Part shown: in pieces, positions 12,913-23,274 of the stretch
Layout: each line of letters opens with the position of its first letter
Numbering within the stretch: position 1 is the first letter of the stretch
Source: Phallusia mammillata
Taxonomy: Eukaryota; Chordata; Ascidiacea; Phlebobranchia; Ascidiidae
Direction of reading: 5' to 3'
NCBI GenBank assembly: GCA_003260075.1
Contig: QLIY01000049.1
Coordinates: forward strand, 69,611-133,610
DNA: 64,000 nt
Position numbers and translations under genes: made by a program
The notes under the pieces: model-generated
Told to the model about the DNA's origin: nothing
Databases searched by the model: none
What the model saw: only the letters and a program-made list of their open reading frames with translations

Positions 12913-13684
12913 TCATCGTTTGTCATCAGGTTGGTCAGTTTGATTATTATCAGACATTTTAGAAAGGACATCATGCTTTACCAAAGCCAACACTTCAGAT
13001 TTGGATATGGCTTGCTGATTGGGATTTAATATTCTTCCTATTTCATTGCTAATAGAGCTTGACTTTATTTCACTCTCTTCATTTAAAACTTCATCAATAT
13101 CTACACAAAAACATGAACAATTAAGCAACTAACATCTTCAACAATGCAAGTGTGTCTCGGTTTTATGGCACTTAACAGCAACATCTCCTTGGCCCCTTTT
13201 TCTATATGAGCCCTGTACTGGCTCAGTGCTAGTATGTTAAATTCTGTTTGAGTTTACAATATGATACCTTGTCCTATCATTTGACTGTCAATTTGGGATG
13301 AGAGTAATTCTTCAAAGAAAAGATGTTTTCTTGACTGAAGCGAAGAAATCATACTTTGCGAGGTGAGTGAAGACTCCTGAGCATTTCTTTTTTGAATTTT
13401 TTTCAATCGTTTTTCTGAAAGCATGCTTTGGTAAATGTTGTTCAATAGTTATATAAGTGAATAGGTTAACATCACAACTTACCAAGCCTTTTAAGATATG
13501 TGTCACTATCTTGCAATCCCTGTGTTTGAATGCAAGGTGCGATGGGCACAAATTGTGGGGTTTCTGTTCTATGATTTTGTTGTTCTTCTTTGGAGCAAAA
13601 AGAATCATCAAATTGTTCATGAAAATCAGCGCCACATACTTCTGTTTTTACTCCCCAAGGATCCATTCTCCAACCATATGCAAC
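12913..13684 (-). CDS. 3' exons of an unrecognised gene
   Basis: Three minus-strand exons join in frame: 13483-13684, 13268-13414 and 12913-13100, each bounded by AG and GT, ending in TGA at 12913. From the first internal ATG (13666) they encode about 172 residues. The chain is rich in Ser, Gln, Glu and Lys, with a basic stretch (KRLKKIQKR) and an acidic Ser-rich part near the end, and no domain I recognise. The first exon is open upstream through a good acceptor, so the real protein may start further right, between 13.7 and 14.5 kb. POLR1G starts divergently at 14911. Exon structure is well supported by phase consistency; identity is unknown. Confidence 0.55.
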
Positions 13685-14187
13685 CTAAGGTAATGCAAAT
13701 GCTTAATAGAATTAAGTATTAAAAATATCGGGACAAAAGAGACCAATTGAAAAATGCTAGCATTGAGCCATTGACTGCGGTTAAATGCCACTTGACCAAA
13801 TCTTGTTTAGGTAAACAGACGGCAAGACACGATTGAGAGCAAATTGAACAACCCTTAATCAGTGGGAAAGTAAAATGACTGAAAAAAAACATTCGTAACC
13901 TAACATTCGTAACTAAAAACATTCGTAACCAAAATATACAACACTATCAGAATAATGTGTAAACAAGAAATACAGTCTACTGCCGTAGTTTAGCATTTGA
14001 TACACAATTTGCCACGATAACGACTCAACATAAACAACTCACGTCTACGTCTACCCTACTGCTTTTACGAATTTACGGTCGACTTCCAAGTCCAGTTCAC
14101 CAACCCAGCCTTCTGCAAGGTACGGTTGTAATTTGCACTATTCCAACTGCGCGTGAGGGAACACATTGCAAAGGTGCAGATAACCAT

Positions 14188-14233
<46 letters not shown>
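14188..14233. repeat. 46-base G run
   Basis: A pure G tract without an evident direct copy on its flanks. It creates false poly-Gly (plus) and poly-Pro (minus) frames. It lies between the minus gene ending at 12913 and POLR1G. Confidence 0.9.
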
Positions 14234-14234
<1 letters not shown>

Positions 14235-14588
14235 TCAAACATAACAAAATGTTTGATGAATATATGTATGCAAATATTTTCGACTTGCCTAAAATAATAT
14301 ACCTTGTTTTTGTTGTTAAGTATACGTGGATTTATTGTTGTAAATGGTACCTTATGTTTACAATTTGACAAAGCCACCAGAAGTCCACAAGCAAAGCTAG
14401 TCGCAGTGTCGCACGTGTTGCCGCATTGTTGACAATGGGGTGAGTGTTGGCAAAGTCTATGTAAAAAACAAAAATGGCGTCCAAGATGGAAATAGTGGCT
14501 ATATGAAGTAACAATAGATTTGACAACTTGTGTTTTACATAGACTTTGATTGCAGGTTGGGGTTTAGAATTTTAGATATATCTATATG

Positions 14589-14779
14589 CAGTGGTGGGAC
14601 TCAGCCAGTTCGCACAGGCAACGGCACAGGTTCTATAGAACCGTCTTACGAAATTTTATAAGATCAGCGAACCGGTTAGCATTACTGTTTACTGTCAATA
14701 GACTTTTTTAACAGAACCGGCTGAAAAATATGACTTTTGTGACAGAACCAGCTGACAAAAAAATTGAATCCTATCACTG
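14589..14779. mobile_element. hAT-type MITE, 191 bp
   Basis: The ends cagtggtgggactca and tgaatcctatcactg are imperfect inverted repeats. The 8-base target duplication tctatatg is exact at 14581-14588 and 14780-14787. The interior repeats the word gaaccg/gaacca in both orientations. It lies 131 bases before the POLR1G start codon. Confidence 0.9.
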
Positions 14780-14910
14780 TCTATATGTGTTACTTAATGT
14801 TAAACGTTAGCTGTCACAAATTATTTTTCAAACAACGCAGTTTTGTAGTTGTGACCTATTGTGAACTCAAACAAGAATTGTTCAGCACTGGGTTAACTTC
14901 ATGACATAAA

Positions 14911-15654
14911 ATGGTGGTGGAAACTACACAAAAGTCAACCGAAAATAAAATTGAAAACGTTTTCAAGAAACTTGTACAAAACTATAAAGAAACGTCAGCG
15001 CAATTGGAAACTGGTGACAATGAGGAATTTGAATACTGCCTTATATCAATGCCTTCAGATTTTCCCATAAGTACTTTGAACGATTTATCAGTAAATTTGG
15101 GTTCCAGTGAAACATACATACAGTCTCAGGGAAACAAATCCAACTACATACTTAACTATAACACTGAGCTTTCTAACCAGAAAGTAATCTTGGCTGATTC
15201 TCCAAGCCATTCAACTATGATAGTTAAAGATACAACACACTCTTTAAACATTAGACAAACTATAGATGAAACAACTCCAGATCTTGGAAACTGCATACCA
15301 AAAGCAATTCCTCCTCCAGTACCTGATAATGTTCAAATTCGATTTAAACCTTTTGGGTGGCAATCACCAACAGATCTTCAACATCATAAACAACAATCAA
15401 CAATTGAACCTAGAACAAAGCAAAAGAAACATAAGCGCAAACTTGGCAAAAAGTTTGATCCCGAAGATGACAAAAATGGCAACCTGGACTTGAGTAACAT
15501 GAATTCGTTGAAAAAACAGAAGAAAAAACACAAACTTGACAAGGAAAAAACCATAGAAGTGGAACGGGATGTTAACGGTACATTTAGTTTGCCACAAGGA
15601 AATGACATGAAACCTGCCAAAAAGAAAAAAAAGAAGCATAAAAAGGAAAAGTGA
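14911..15654 (+). CDS. POLR1G: RNA polymerase I subunit RPA34-like
   Basis: A single-exon frame of 247 residues. In the family (yeast RPA34, vertebrate POLR1G/CD3EAP) the N-terminal part pairs with the RPA49-type subunit on RNA polymerase I and the tail is lysine-rich. Here an early segment (about residues 37-50, EYCLISMPSDFP) resembles the family's opening strand. A Pro-rich motif at about 130-150, ending RFKPFGW, matches the family's Arg-x-x-x-FG boundary. Residues 165-247 are dense Lys clusters ending KKKKKKHKKEK, typical of nucleolar proteins. Vertebrate homologues have a much longer tail. The ATG at 14911 is the first in the frame. Part of the coding sequence is copied at 15802-15975. 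Assignment rests on motif layout and composition, so it is probable rather than certain. Confidence 0.65.
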   Translation: MVVETTQKSTENKIENVFKKLVQNYKETSAQLETGDNEEFEYCLISMPSDFPISTLNDLSVNLGSSETYIQSQGNKSNYILNYNTELSNQKVILADSPSHSTMIVKDTTHSLNIRQTIDETTPDLGNCIPKAIPPPVPDNVQIRFKPFGWQSPTDLQHHKQQSTIEPRTKQKKHKRKLGKKFDPEDDKNGNLDLSNMNSLKKQKKKHKLDKEKTIEVERDVNGTFSLPQGNDMKPAKKKKKKHKKEK

Positions 15655-15744
15655 TGAAAATGTAGTTCTGATGTGCACTTGAAATAATTCATTAAGTTTT
15701 TTGCCTCATAATGCTAAGAAGTGTAACATTAGGTTAGTGTAATC

Positions 15745-16161
15745 CAGGGGTCTCCAACACGCGGCCCGCCAGGCAATTTTCCGTGGCCCGCGGGGGGGGG
15801 GTTAATCTTGGCTGATTCTCCAAGCCAATCAACTATGATAGTTAAAGATACAACACACTCTTTAAACATCAGACAAACTATAGATGAAACAACTCCAGAT
15901 CTTGGAAACTGCATACCAAAAGCAATTCCTCCTCCAGTACCTGATAATGTTCAAATTCGATTTAAACCTTTTGGGNTGACCCAGCACTTCACCCACAGGC
16001 CCCCAAAACATAATTTTTAAAAAAGGGTAACTATTACTCTACTGATGACCTAGGAGTTTCATATATTGTTGGTTGGTGCATTGCAAAAGGGGGGGGGGAG
16101 CCCGTGGCCTCTAGAAAATTTGAAAATTGGCCCTGGACAATCGTTAAGTTGGAGACCCCTG
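15745..16161. mobile_element. hAT-type MITE interrupted by foreign segments
   Basis: Left end caggggtctccaac at 15745 and right end gttggagacccctg at 16161 are inverted repeats, flanked by the exact 8-base duplication gtgtaatc (15737-15744 and 16162-16169). The element body is broken after ccgtggcccgc by ten G (15792-15801). It resumes after a second G run (16089-16098) at agcccgtggcctc. Between the runs lie a POLR1G copy, an N at 15976 and a copy of downstream DNA (16421-16530). The MITE is genuine; the inserted segments look like a failed gap fill. Confidence 0.85.
15802..15975 (+). pseudogene. partial copy of POLR1G coding sequence
   Basis: Repeats 15187-15356 (POLR1G codons for about residues 93-149) with a few substitutions. 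It starts directly after a G run and stops at the N at 15976. It has no start, stop or tail of its own. Because it lies inside a MITE, bounded by homopolymers and an N, I read it as an assembly copy of the other haplotype, not a retrocopy. Confidence 0.8.
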
Positions 16162-16240
16162 GTGTAATCCCAGGTGTTTGCAGTTTTGGCAATTTTGTTG
16201 AGTTAATTGTTGGTAACTATGGGTATCCATTTCTGAAGGG

Positions 16241-16350
16241 AACACATTGTTTTTGCAAGTTAGTAGATACATTCGATCAAGAATGAATGGGGGGGGGGAC
16301 ACAACACATTGTTTTTGCAAGTTAGTAGATACATTCGATCAAGAATGAAT
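16241..16350. repeat. direct duplication around a 10-G run
   Basis: Bases 16241-16288 (acacattgtttttgcaagtt... gaatgaatg) recur at 16302-16350, with G at 16289-16298. Confidence 0.85.
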
Positions 16351-16641
16351 GACTCAAACTGTTCTATATTTAAATATATTACAGACCTGAAGTTGTGCAT
16401 TGTAAATGTTGTTTCAGGTTGACCCAGCACTTCACCCACAGGCCCCCAAAACATAAATTTTTAAAAAGGGTAACTATTACTCAACTGATGACCTAGGAGT
16501 TTCATATATTGTTGGTTGGTGCATTGCAAAATGTTTTGAAGCATTTTGTAACATGTAATATCATTCACTCATTTTTCATCCTTAAACCCCCAAATATTCA
16601 TTTGTGCGTTTATAGATCTTGATTTTAGCAATACCCCCCCT

Positions 16642-16837
16642 AATGTTCTATAACTGTAAATAGTCGTTCAGAGGGTGTGTATTGTTTGTTTAAAATTTTA
16701 GTAAAACTGGTCCAGTAGTTGCCATGCGGCCCCGGGGGGGGGGGTGTTCTATAACTGTAAATAGTCGTTCAGAGGGTGTGTATTGTTTGTTGTTTAAAAT
16801 TTTAGTAAAACTGGTCCAGTAGTTGCCATGCGGCCCC
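16642..16837. repeat. direct duplication around a G run
   Basis: About 92 bases from tgttctataactgtaaatag to catgcggcccc are present before and after G at 16734-16743. The second copy has an extra gtt, an allele-like difference. Confidence 0.85.
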
Positions 16838-17465
16838 AAATATGAAATATGTGTCCACTGGACGTTCAGACACTAACACAGAGGTCGCAAGGGAGTGCAT
16901 AACTGGTTAACAAATAATTTTGATACAGAGCGAAGGTCTTCTGCTTCACGCATCTGCAGGTGTGTTGCTGGTAGGGTTGAATTATCCAGGGTGATTGCCC
17001 GATGCCGGTTAAACGGATACAATTTTAGAAAACACGCAGTACACTTACAATAATTGATGTGGCAAAGTTTGACTTCTTGTTTGTCATAATTTGTGCCTAC
17101 CACATATTTCAGTAATAGTTAATATTGTGTTTATTGTATTTTTATGTTACTTTGGGATTGGCAACAATGCGTAGGACAGTCAGATGACTTTTGTTCTGAA
17201 ATACCGTTTCCCGAACGGCGATGTGACGATAGATAGTATTGCCCTCCCCTGTATTTTTCCTGCGGACGCCCATGTCTGTAGATACTGGTCAGTAGTTAGG
17301 GTGATGCTTTGACGCAGCATTATGTCATTAATTTAGCATGTGCAAAATGTTGATGTTAAAAGATAAACTACAGGTCTTCAAAAAACCCATTTAACGGTCG
17401 CCCAACGAGAGGTGCAGGTCAACGCTTAGTTACTGCGAAACAAAATCAGAAAGTTTTAGCTACAC

Positions 17466-17843
17466 CAGGGGTGCCCAACCGGGGAGGAATTCCTCCCTTG
17501 GGAGGAATTTTATGAGTTCAGGGCAGGAGTTTCATAAAAACTGCAAAAAAATACATGGAAATGTTACAGAATATTTTTGTACATACATTATTATGTCCAT
17601 TATAATTCGGACCCGGTTCACATTTGGAAGAAAGGATTCTGAATGGACATCCCTAATTATAAGGTATATTTCGAATTGGGGGGGGGGGAATAAAGGATTC
17701 TGAATGGACATCCCTAATTATAAGGTATATTTCGAATTGCTATAATATTTTATGTTATATTTGTTTTTCTTCTTGTGGGAAAGAATGAATAGTTCGAAAA
17801 TGGGCGAAGGGAGGAATGTAACAAAAAAGGTTGGGAACCACAG
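17466..17843. mobile_element. hAT-type MITE containing a G-run duplication
   Basis: Ends caggggtgcccaacc and ggttgggaaccacag are inverted repeats. Target duplications agctacac (17458-17465) and agctacat (17844-17851) match at 7 of 8 bases. Internal 48-base direct copies (17629-17677 and 17691-17739) flank G at 17679-17688. The interior is rich in ggaggaat/attcctcc. Confidence 0.8.
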
Positions 17844-18003
17844 AGCTACATATTTATCGCAACAAGGCTTTGTCATGGTCAGTAACAGTATCTGACTTTT
17901 TGTAATAAGGTATTGTTACTTCTAAAAAAAAGTGAAAGCTGGAAATTTAATTTTCGTAGGATTGGGAGTATTGTTTTTGTTCCTCCCGTTTTATATTGTA
18001 AAG

Positions 18004-18221
18004 CAGAGGTTCCCAACGTTTTTCCACGAACTTGAATTAACAATACAAAGTTCTCCTTAATATACTGCAGAGTAGATATCAATCCATAGAAAGATCACAA
18101 AAAAATCAACTTCACGGGTCATATTCTCAGAGCTAAACTTTCTATTTACAAACCACGTGTAAAAACTAAACAAATTCCTCCTCTCAAGTTATAAAATTCC
18201 TCACCCGACTGGGAACCACTG
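18004..18221. mobile_element. probable hAT-type MITE, 218 bp
   Basis: Ends cagaggttcccaacg and actgggaaccactg are inverted repeats. Flanking octamers ttgtaaag and ctgtaacg agree at 6 of 8 bases, suggesting an old insertion. It shares the cctcct/ggagg interior of the element at 17466. Confidence 0.65.
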
Positions 18222-18496
18222 CTGTAACGTAACGTGTACCCACTTCGTATAAACACGTAATCATTTTAGTAGATCAAACGGTATATAGTGAATCGTTAAA
18301 TAGGACATAAATTATAAAAATGACAATATGCAGGAAAGCCACCCTTTTTATTTCTAATCGTCTATTATTTCAAAACAAATGTGTATTGTTATGAAACAAA
18401 CGAAGTGTTTGGTCAGAATTGCTGGTAAGCAGTTACCGTTGTTTCCTGATTTTAAGTTGAATTTTGCTTTGCTTATAGGCTTACATCACCGTCAAA

Positions 18497-19192
18497 ATGG
18501 AAGCACTTCGGGCTCGTATTACTGCAAATCGACAAAAAATTGTTAGAAGGGCACCACAGCCAATGCTGATTCAGATTCGACCTCAAGGAAGCAAAACTGC
18601 TAAATGGGGAGTGGTGGACCCAGATCCAGACCTTATTAACTCAAACACGGGTGTATTAGAAGAAGCTGTGCGCAATTTGTATATTTTCCCAACAAAGTCT
18701 GTTTTTGGAGCTGCTGTAACTGGTGTTAAGTTAAGCACATACAGACAGGCGTCCAAAATGCCGCTTGTCGTTGGCAAAAGGATGACAGTTTTGCCACGGG
18801 TGTCTCGTTTCGGCGGAAATTATGGGGCAATTCCAGATATTTCACAGCTTTACCCCTCAAGAAAAGACCGCGCTCTGGCAGAGAGAATGCTGCGAATAAA
18901 AACAGCGCCGGCCAAATTGGTGCAGACCCCGCTGTTTTATGACGGCAACAGGGCTATCGAAAACGGTGCAAATAGATTTAACCAGCGGGGACCGGTGTTG
19001 TGTGAGCACTGTGCTGATGCAAAAATAGCGAGTTGTTCACGAACCGGCGAAGAGAACTGTGCACCAGAGTTGTCAAACCCTTACTGGGAGGAAATTGCAG
19101 GTAGTCTGATGTGGCATCAGTGTATGTCCGTTAAGCCAGAAACAACAGTAAAAAATCTAATAAAAACGTGTCGTTTTCCGGCAATAAAGTAG
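18497..19192 (+). CDS. unrecognised 231-residue protein
   Basis: One exon with a good splice acceptor 17 bases before the ATG (tgcttatag at 18479). The frame is also open back to that acceptor, so the start is the first ATG and an upstream exon cannot be excluded. The protein is moderately basic, with no signal peptide or membrane segment. Residues 85-105 are rich in Val, Arg and Gly. Near residues 173-190 there is a Cys-rich patch (CEHC, then two further Cys) that could bind metal, though no standard zinc-finger spacing is visible. Codon use and length argue that it is real. I do not recognise the family. An AATAAA downstream (19629) falls within the MITE at 19414. Confidence 0.75.
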   Translation: MEALRARITANRQKIVRRAPQPMLIQIRPQGSKTAKWGVVDPDPDLINSNTGVLEEAVRNLYIFPTKSVFGAAVTGVKLSTYRQASKMPLVVGKRMTVLPRVSRFGGNYGAIPDISQLYPSRKDRALAERMLRIKTAPAKLVQTPLFYDGNRAIENGANRFNQRGPVLCEHCADAKIASCSRTGEENCAPELSNPYWEEIAGSLMWHQCMSVKPETTVKNLIKTCRFPAIK

Positions 19193-19413
19193 AAACCAGA
19201 CAACTGTTTGGGAACTAAACTTGACACTGGGTGCTTGTTCACCATTGATATAGAATTTCGTTTGGATAAACTTTGTTCTATTGTTCACAACTAATATGTT
19301 TGCTACCTAAGAGCATGAGATTTTTAGTCAAGAACCGGCTAAAATGGCACACAAGGTAGATTTGTAGTGAAAAATGTCAACCTTTGGAGCAGTGAAGCTG
19401 AAAGGCACTAAGG

Positions 19414-19665
19414 CAGGGGTGCACAACCTTTTTGCTACGACGGCCGCATCGCAGATACTTATTTGACCAACGGCCGCCCTTTACCTGCTTTATTTTGTTT
19501 TAAAATTTCTGATGTAAAGAAATTGACTTGTATATTTATATACCATCTAATGTCGCCCAAAAAGCCCAGAGAGATTAATTTCTACCGATTGCACAGGTTG
19601 AGCTACACAGTATGAAGACATATATTTTAATAAACATGTTCACGGCCGCAGGTTGTGCACCCCTG
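19414..19665. mobile_element. hAT-type MITE, 252 bp
   Basis: Ends caggggtgcacaacctt and aggttgtgcacccctg are strong inverted repeats. The target duplication cactaagg is exact at 19406-19413 and 19666-19673. The interior carries acggccgc near both ends. It lies in the 3' flank of the 231-residue gene. Confidence 0.92.
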
Positions 19666-20158
19666 CACTAAGGTAACCTACAACGTCAAACCAACGTGCT
19701 TTAAAACCTAGAAGACACATTTGCTATTTTTAAACAACTTTGTGATGTACCCTAATTCAAATTCTACGTTTTTCATGTCTAAAACAATTCACTTTCATGT
19801 GTATTGTAAGATATTCTAAATGTAGATGCACATAAGGAACTTGGTGGCCTCTGCATTGAACCATTGCAGTAATGCCAAAAATCCAAACAAAACGTTTCTT
19901 TAAAAATCTCATGCATATGAAACTCACTCAAGTTCTACAATTTTAGGCAATGCTTTGTTTATCCAAAAAAAGCTTGGGATTGGGGTTTTGAATTTGAAGT
20001 AGTAGTGTTAGTTACTGTGTTTAACCCTATGAACCATTTATTTATTGCCACTTGAACGAAACAAAATCAAAAATTCGACAACAAACAAAAGACTTTTTAC
20101 CATTTTGCGTAGCATATGGTAAGCCCACTAGATAAGAGACACATTTGCACAAGTTGTT

Positions 20159-20931
20159 TTAGTCTTCGTCTGTACTTTCATCAGTATCACTTTCATACAG
20201 TTCTGGAGGATGGTTGGTATTGACTGGAATGTCTGAAAAATCATCTTCTTCGCTTTCTTCTCCTGCACTACTGAGGTTGGTTTCATTTAAAGCATTGTTG
20301 TTGGTGTTTTTGTGCAAGTTGAGTTCACTTAAATGCTCAACAACATCACTATGGACAATTGTTTTTTTCTTCTCAAACTGCTTTGGCCTGAAAAGTATTA
20401 AATCAAAAATTTCAAAACAACTTCTTAAAAAAAAACTAGTAAACCATAATTACCACATATTTTCCTGTTTAATAATCTTGATATGTTGAGGGTAGAGGAT
20501 CCTTACAATTTCTCCTTTTACTTTATCACCTTCAAGAATCGGTTCAGTAAGCACAAAGTCACCCCTTTTGATCCAGATGTTTTTCCTAAATTTTGTAGGC
20601 AGACTGGCCAAATATTTTTCTCCATTCTCAGTACAGACTTCATGTAGGTTTGACCCTGATGTTCCTTGTACCTAAAACAAAACTGTGTAAATTTGATGTA
20701 TTTTTCAGAATTACATTTGCAGGAGAGTTTTATGGAGTTTTTGCCACAGGAATGCCTGTAACAATTTTTATGGTCATGCTTTTTTAAAATTATATATACA
20801 TGCAAACAGTTTTTTTTAAGGTTTGGTTTGGGTGACCGCTAAGTAGTTTTGGGGGGGGGGTGGGGCATAGGAAGGTCAAAATTTTCAAGCATCTCTTTTA
20901 CAACATGTTTTCGCTTGGTTGCAGCTGTCAT
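20159..20931 (-). CDS. EIF1AD: eIF1A-domain protein EIF1AD, exon 1 damaged
   Basis: EIF1AD is a nuclear S1/eIF1A-fold RNA-binding protein. Exon 1 starts at ATG 20931 and reads MTAATKRKHVVKEMLENFDL. Exon 2 (20454-20671) gives the fold core, including NLHEV, KFRKNIWIKRGDFV and GDKVKGEIVRIL. Exon 3 (20159-20387) gives the acidic Ser/Glu/Asp tail and stop. The family's short QQIVRV strand between exons 1 and 2 is missing, as is a clear donor. Exactly there lies a 10-base homopolymer (C on this strand, 20851-20860). So the end of exon 1 and the start of the intron appear lost at an assembly junction. AATAAA signals sit at about 20037-20046, roughly 115 bases after the stop. Identity is secure; the gene model is broken. 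Confidence 0.9.
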
Positions 20932-21064
20932 CTTTGGTTTTCGATTAAATCACGTCAATAAAAAATAAACAAGTCCTCTTGATTGGAATTTCCTGCCGTT
21001 GCAATCTGCCACGGCAGAAACAGGGCACTTCTTCTTTTATAAAGCCATAATCATAAAGGTTACC

Positions 21065-21408
21065 GTCTTTACAATTTGCAGAAATGGATCAAAACTGATG
21101 ATACGTTCAAGATGGTTGTATTAAAAAACATTTTTACGTAGTGTAACTGAAAATTCACATAAACTACATATTAATTTTTAGGTCATTGATTTCAAAACTT
21201 ATAAGGTGACTTACAGAACTGAATTACTAGTTGGGGGGGGGGATCTTTACAATTTGCAGAAATGGATCGAAACTGATGATACGTTCAAGATGGTTGTATT
21301 AAAAAACATTTTATGTAGTGTAACTGAAAATTCACATAAACTACATATTAATTTTTAGGTAATTGATTTCAAAACTTATAAGGTGACTTACAGAACTGAA
21401 TTACTAGT
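21065..21408. repeat. direct duplication around a 10-G run
   Basis: About 168 bases from tctttacaatttgcagaaat to gaattactagtt are present at 21065-21232 and 21244-21408, separated by G at 21233-21242. There are a few substitutions. Confidence 0.9.
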
Positions 21409-22230
21409 TAAAATAACCAATACAGCAACTTCCAGTTATTCACCCTCTGATTTTCTGCTAGCATATAACCAGTAACTGGCGTCCAACACTACCAACGACA
21501 CTGTATGAAAAGTGACCCAGAGCTGACATGTTTTCAACAATTAAAAAAAAATGTTTGAGGTCCGCACAACTTACTCACGAAAATGAATTTTGTTACAAAC
21601 CACTCATTTAAGGCCGTTTACAAACCTTCACTTTGGCCACAAGCCACAACATTGGCATTTGCAGTTCGCACGTGTCAAGTTGTCAAGTGACCACATTTCT
21701 GATCGAATTCCACCAATACACTTCATTGGTAATGTGTGATCCATTTGCGATCTCAAAAGGTTTGTGACACACGGAAAAAGCAGAAACACGAAGTAACCTA
21801 AAATTGTCATCGTGTTTTCCGTTTTTCATTTGATTCCCTAACATCGCTTTTGCGTTTTGCACAACCTTTGCGCAACACTGAATGGTTTTGCGTTCTTTCA
21901 TGCGTATCATCATCATCAAATGGTGATTTCTATGACTCGCATAATGCCAGAAATATATATCTGTATGACTAAAATGTATACATACAGAATACATCTTTAG
22001 GAAAACTCTTTAAAAAACTTTAAAGCTATTTATTTATTTCTACATGTATAACAGTAGTAGGCATACGTCGAATGGTAAAACAGGCACACATTTATGTGAA
22101 AAATCGTTTTGCGCACGAATAACAAATCCTTACGAAATTGTTTTGAGTTTATAGTTGTGCATCGGTTTGCATTTAAAACACGATACCACTGCAAGTATAG
22201 TCGCCCACGTTTTTGTTTCCACCCAATGGT
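21409..22230. other. no supported gene
   Basis: AT-rich sequence with overlapping minus-strand frames up to 103 codons (21683-21994) in different phases. None has a recognisable domain or a consistent splice chain. Confidence 0.5.
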
Positions 22231-22238
22231 ATGTATTG

Positions 22239-23266
22239 TAGGGTTGCCATATTTTATGAAACACAATCCCTGACAAAATTTATCTCGGTTGCGTGAACCC
22301 AGTTTTTCTCAAACTTTAAGTCTAAATGTGTTGACGTAAGTCTGAGTGTGTATTTCAGAAAAACGAAAGTTGATTGCAGGATTTTAGCTAGTTATGCAAA
22401 ATTGCGCATAACAATGATCCAAATCTGACATCACAGACAGGACAAAAACATTACAATTGTGCGCGAACAATTGCATTTTTGTTGTTGTCATGCAATAAAG
22501 ACTATTGTTTAACAATGGAGACGGTCGATTCTCCCCCTTGACTTTGATTTCAACTTATCCAGTTGCACAAACTGACGTCAAATAATAATATAGAATTACT
22601 TCCACCTTTTCGAGGTCCCCGCAAAATGCCCTAAAGGACCGCGGACCCCAGTTTGAGAACCGCTGCGTTAACCATTTTTGCGATCCAAACACTTCTATTC
22701 CGGAAAAAATTAGAATATTCGGAAGTCACATGGACGACGACACGAGAAAACGTTACATACGATACTATTTTTGAACAAAAAAAAAACAATGGGAGTCACA
22801 ACTTCACAAGGACCTTTTTAAATTTGAAAAAAATGCCACTGTAAAAATGTTTTTATGTCTCACGCATTCGACTTTTATTTGTTAGTTAGTGCCCTGCATA
22901 TTAGGTACACAGTTGAGGCAATGAAATTTCCCACGTTCTCGTGCAGCATCGAATGCTGTGTTTTCTTGAGACGCGGATTTTTTTCTGTGTATTTAACGCA
23001 TACTGTTAAACATCTAGTGACAAACAGGTATTGTTACGCGCGCACACACACCAAACAGTAAGATGTACGTTAACCTGCGCGCCGCCAGTTTACCTCTTTA
23101 CGTTTCATGGTATAGACGCGGTTGTAGCTAACTACTAGAAACTTTCTCTATGTATTTTTTCTTAAATTCCTGACTTTTAAGTACATTTTAACATTTCTCC
23201 CTGACGCAGATTTAAACACTAAATTCCCTGACATGTCAGGGAAAATCCTGACGAATGGCAACCCTA
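22239..23266. mobile_element. hAT-like element, 1.03 kb, with nested MITE
   Basis: The 12-base ends tagggttgccat and atggcaacccta are exact inverted repeats, flanked by the exact 8-base duplication atgtattg (22231-22238 and 23267-23274). The words ccctgac and gtcaggg recur near the ends. A second element sits inside it. No transposase frame is visible, so it is non-autonomous. Confidence 0.9.
22300..22665. mobile_element. nested hAT-type MITE, 366 bp
   Basis: Ends cagtttttctcaaac and gtttgagaaccgctg are inverted repeats. Target octamers cgtgaacc (22292-22299) and cgttaacc (22666-22673) match at 7 of 8. It lies wholly within the element at 22239-23266, so it inserted later. Confidence 0.85.
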
Positions 23267-23274
23267 ATGTATTG

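Noticed and set aside
14065..14377. Poly-Pro/poly-Gly frames near 14.2 kb
   Set aside because: Products of the 46-base G run.
15808..16020. Second POLR1G-like gene
   Set aside because: Partial copy bounded by a G run and an N inside a MITE; no start, stop or tail.
21683..21994. 103-codon minus frame
   Set aside because: Overlaps other random frames; no motif or exon chain.
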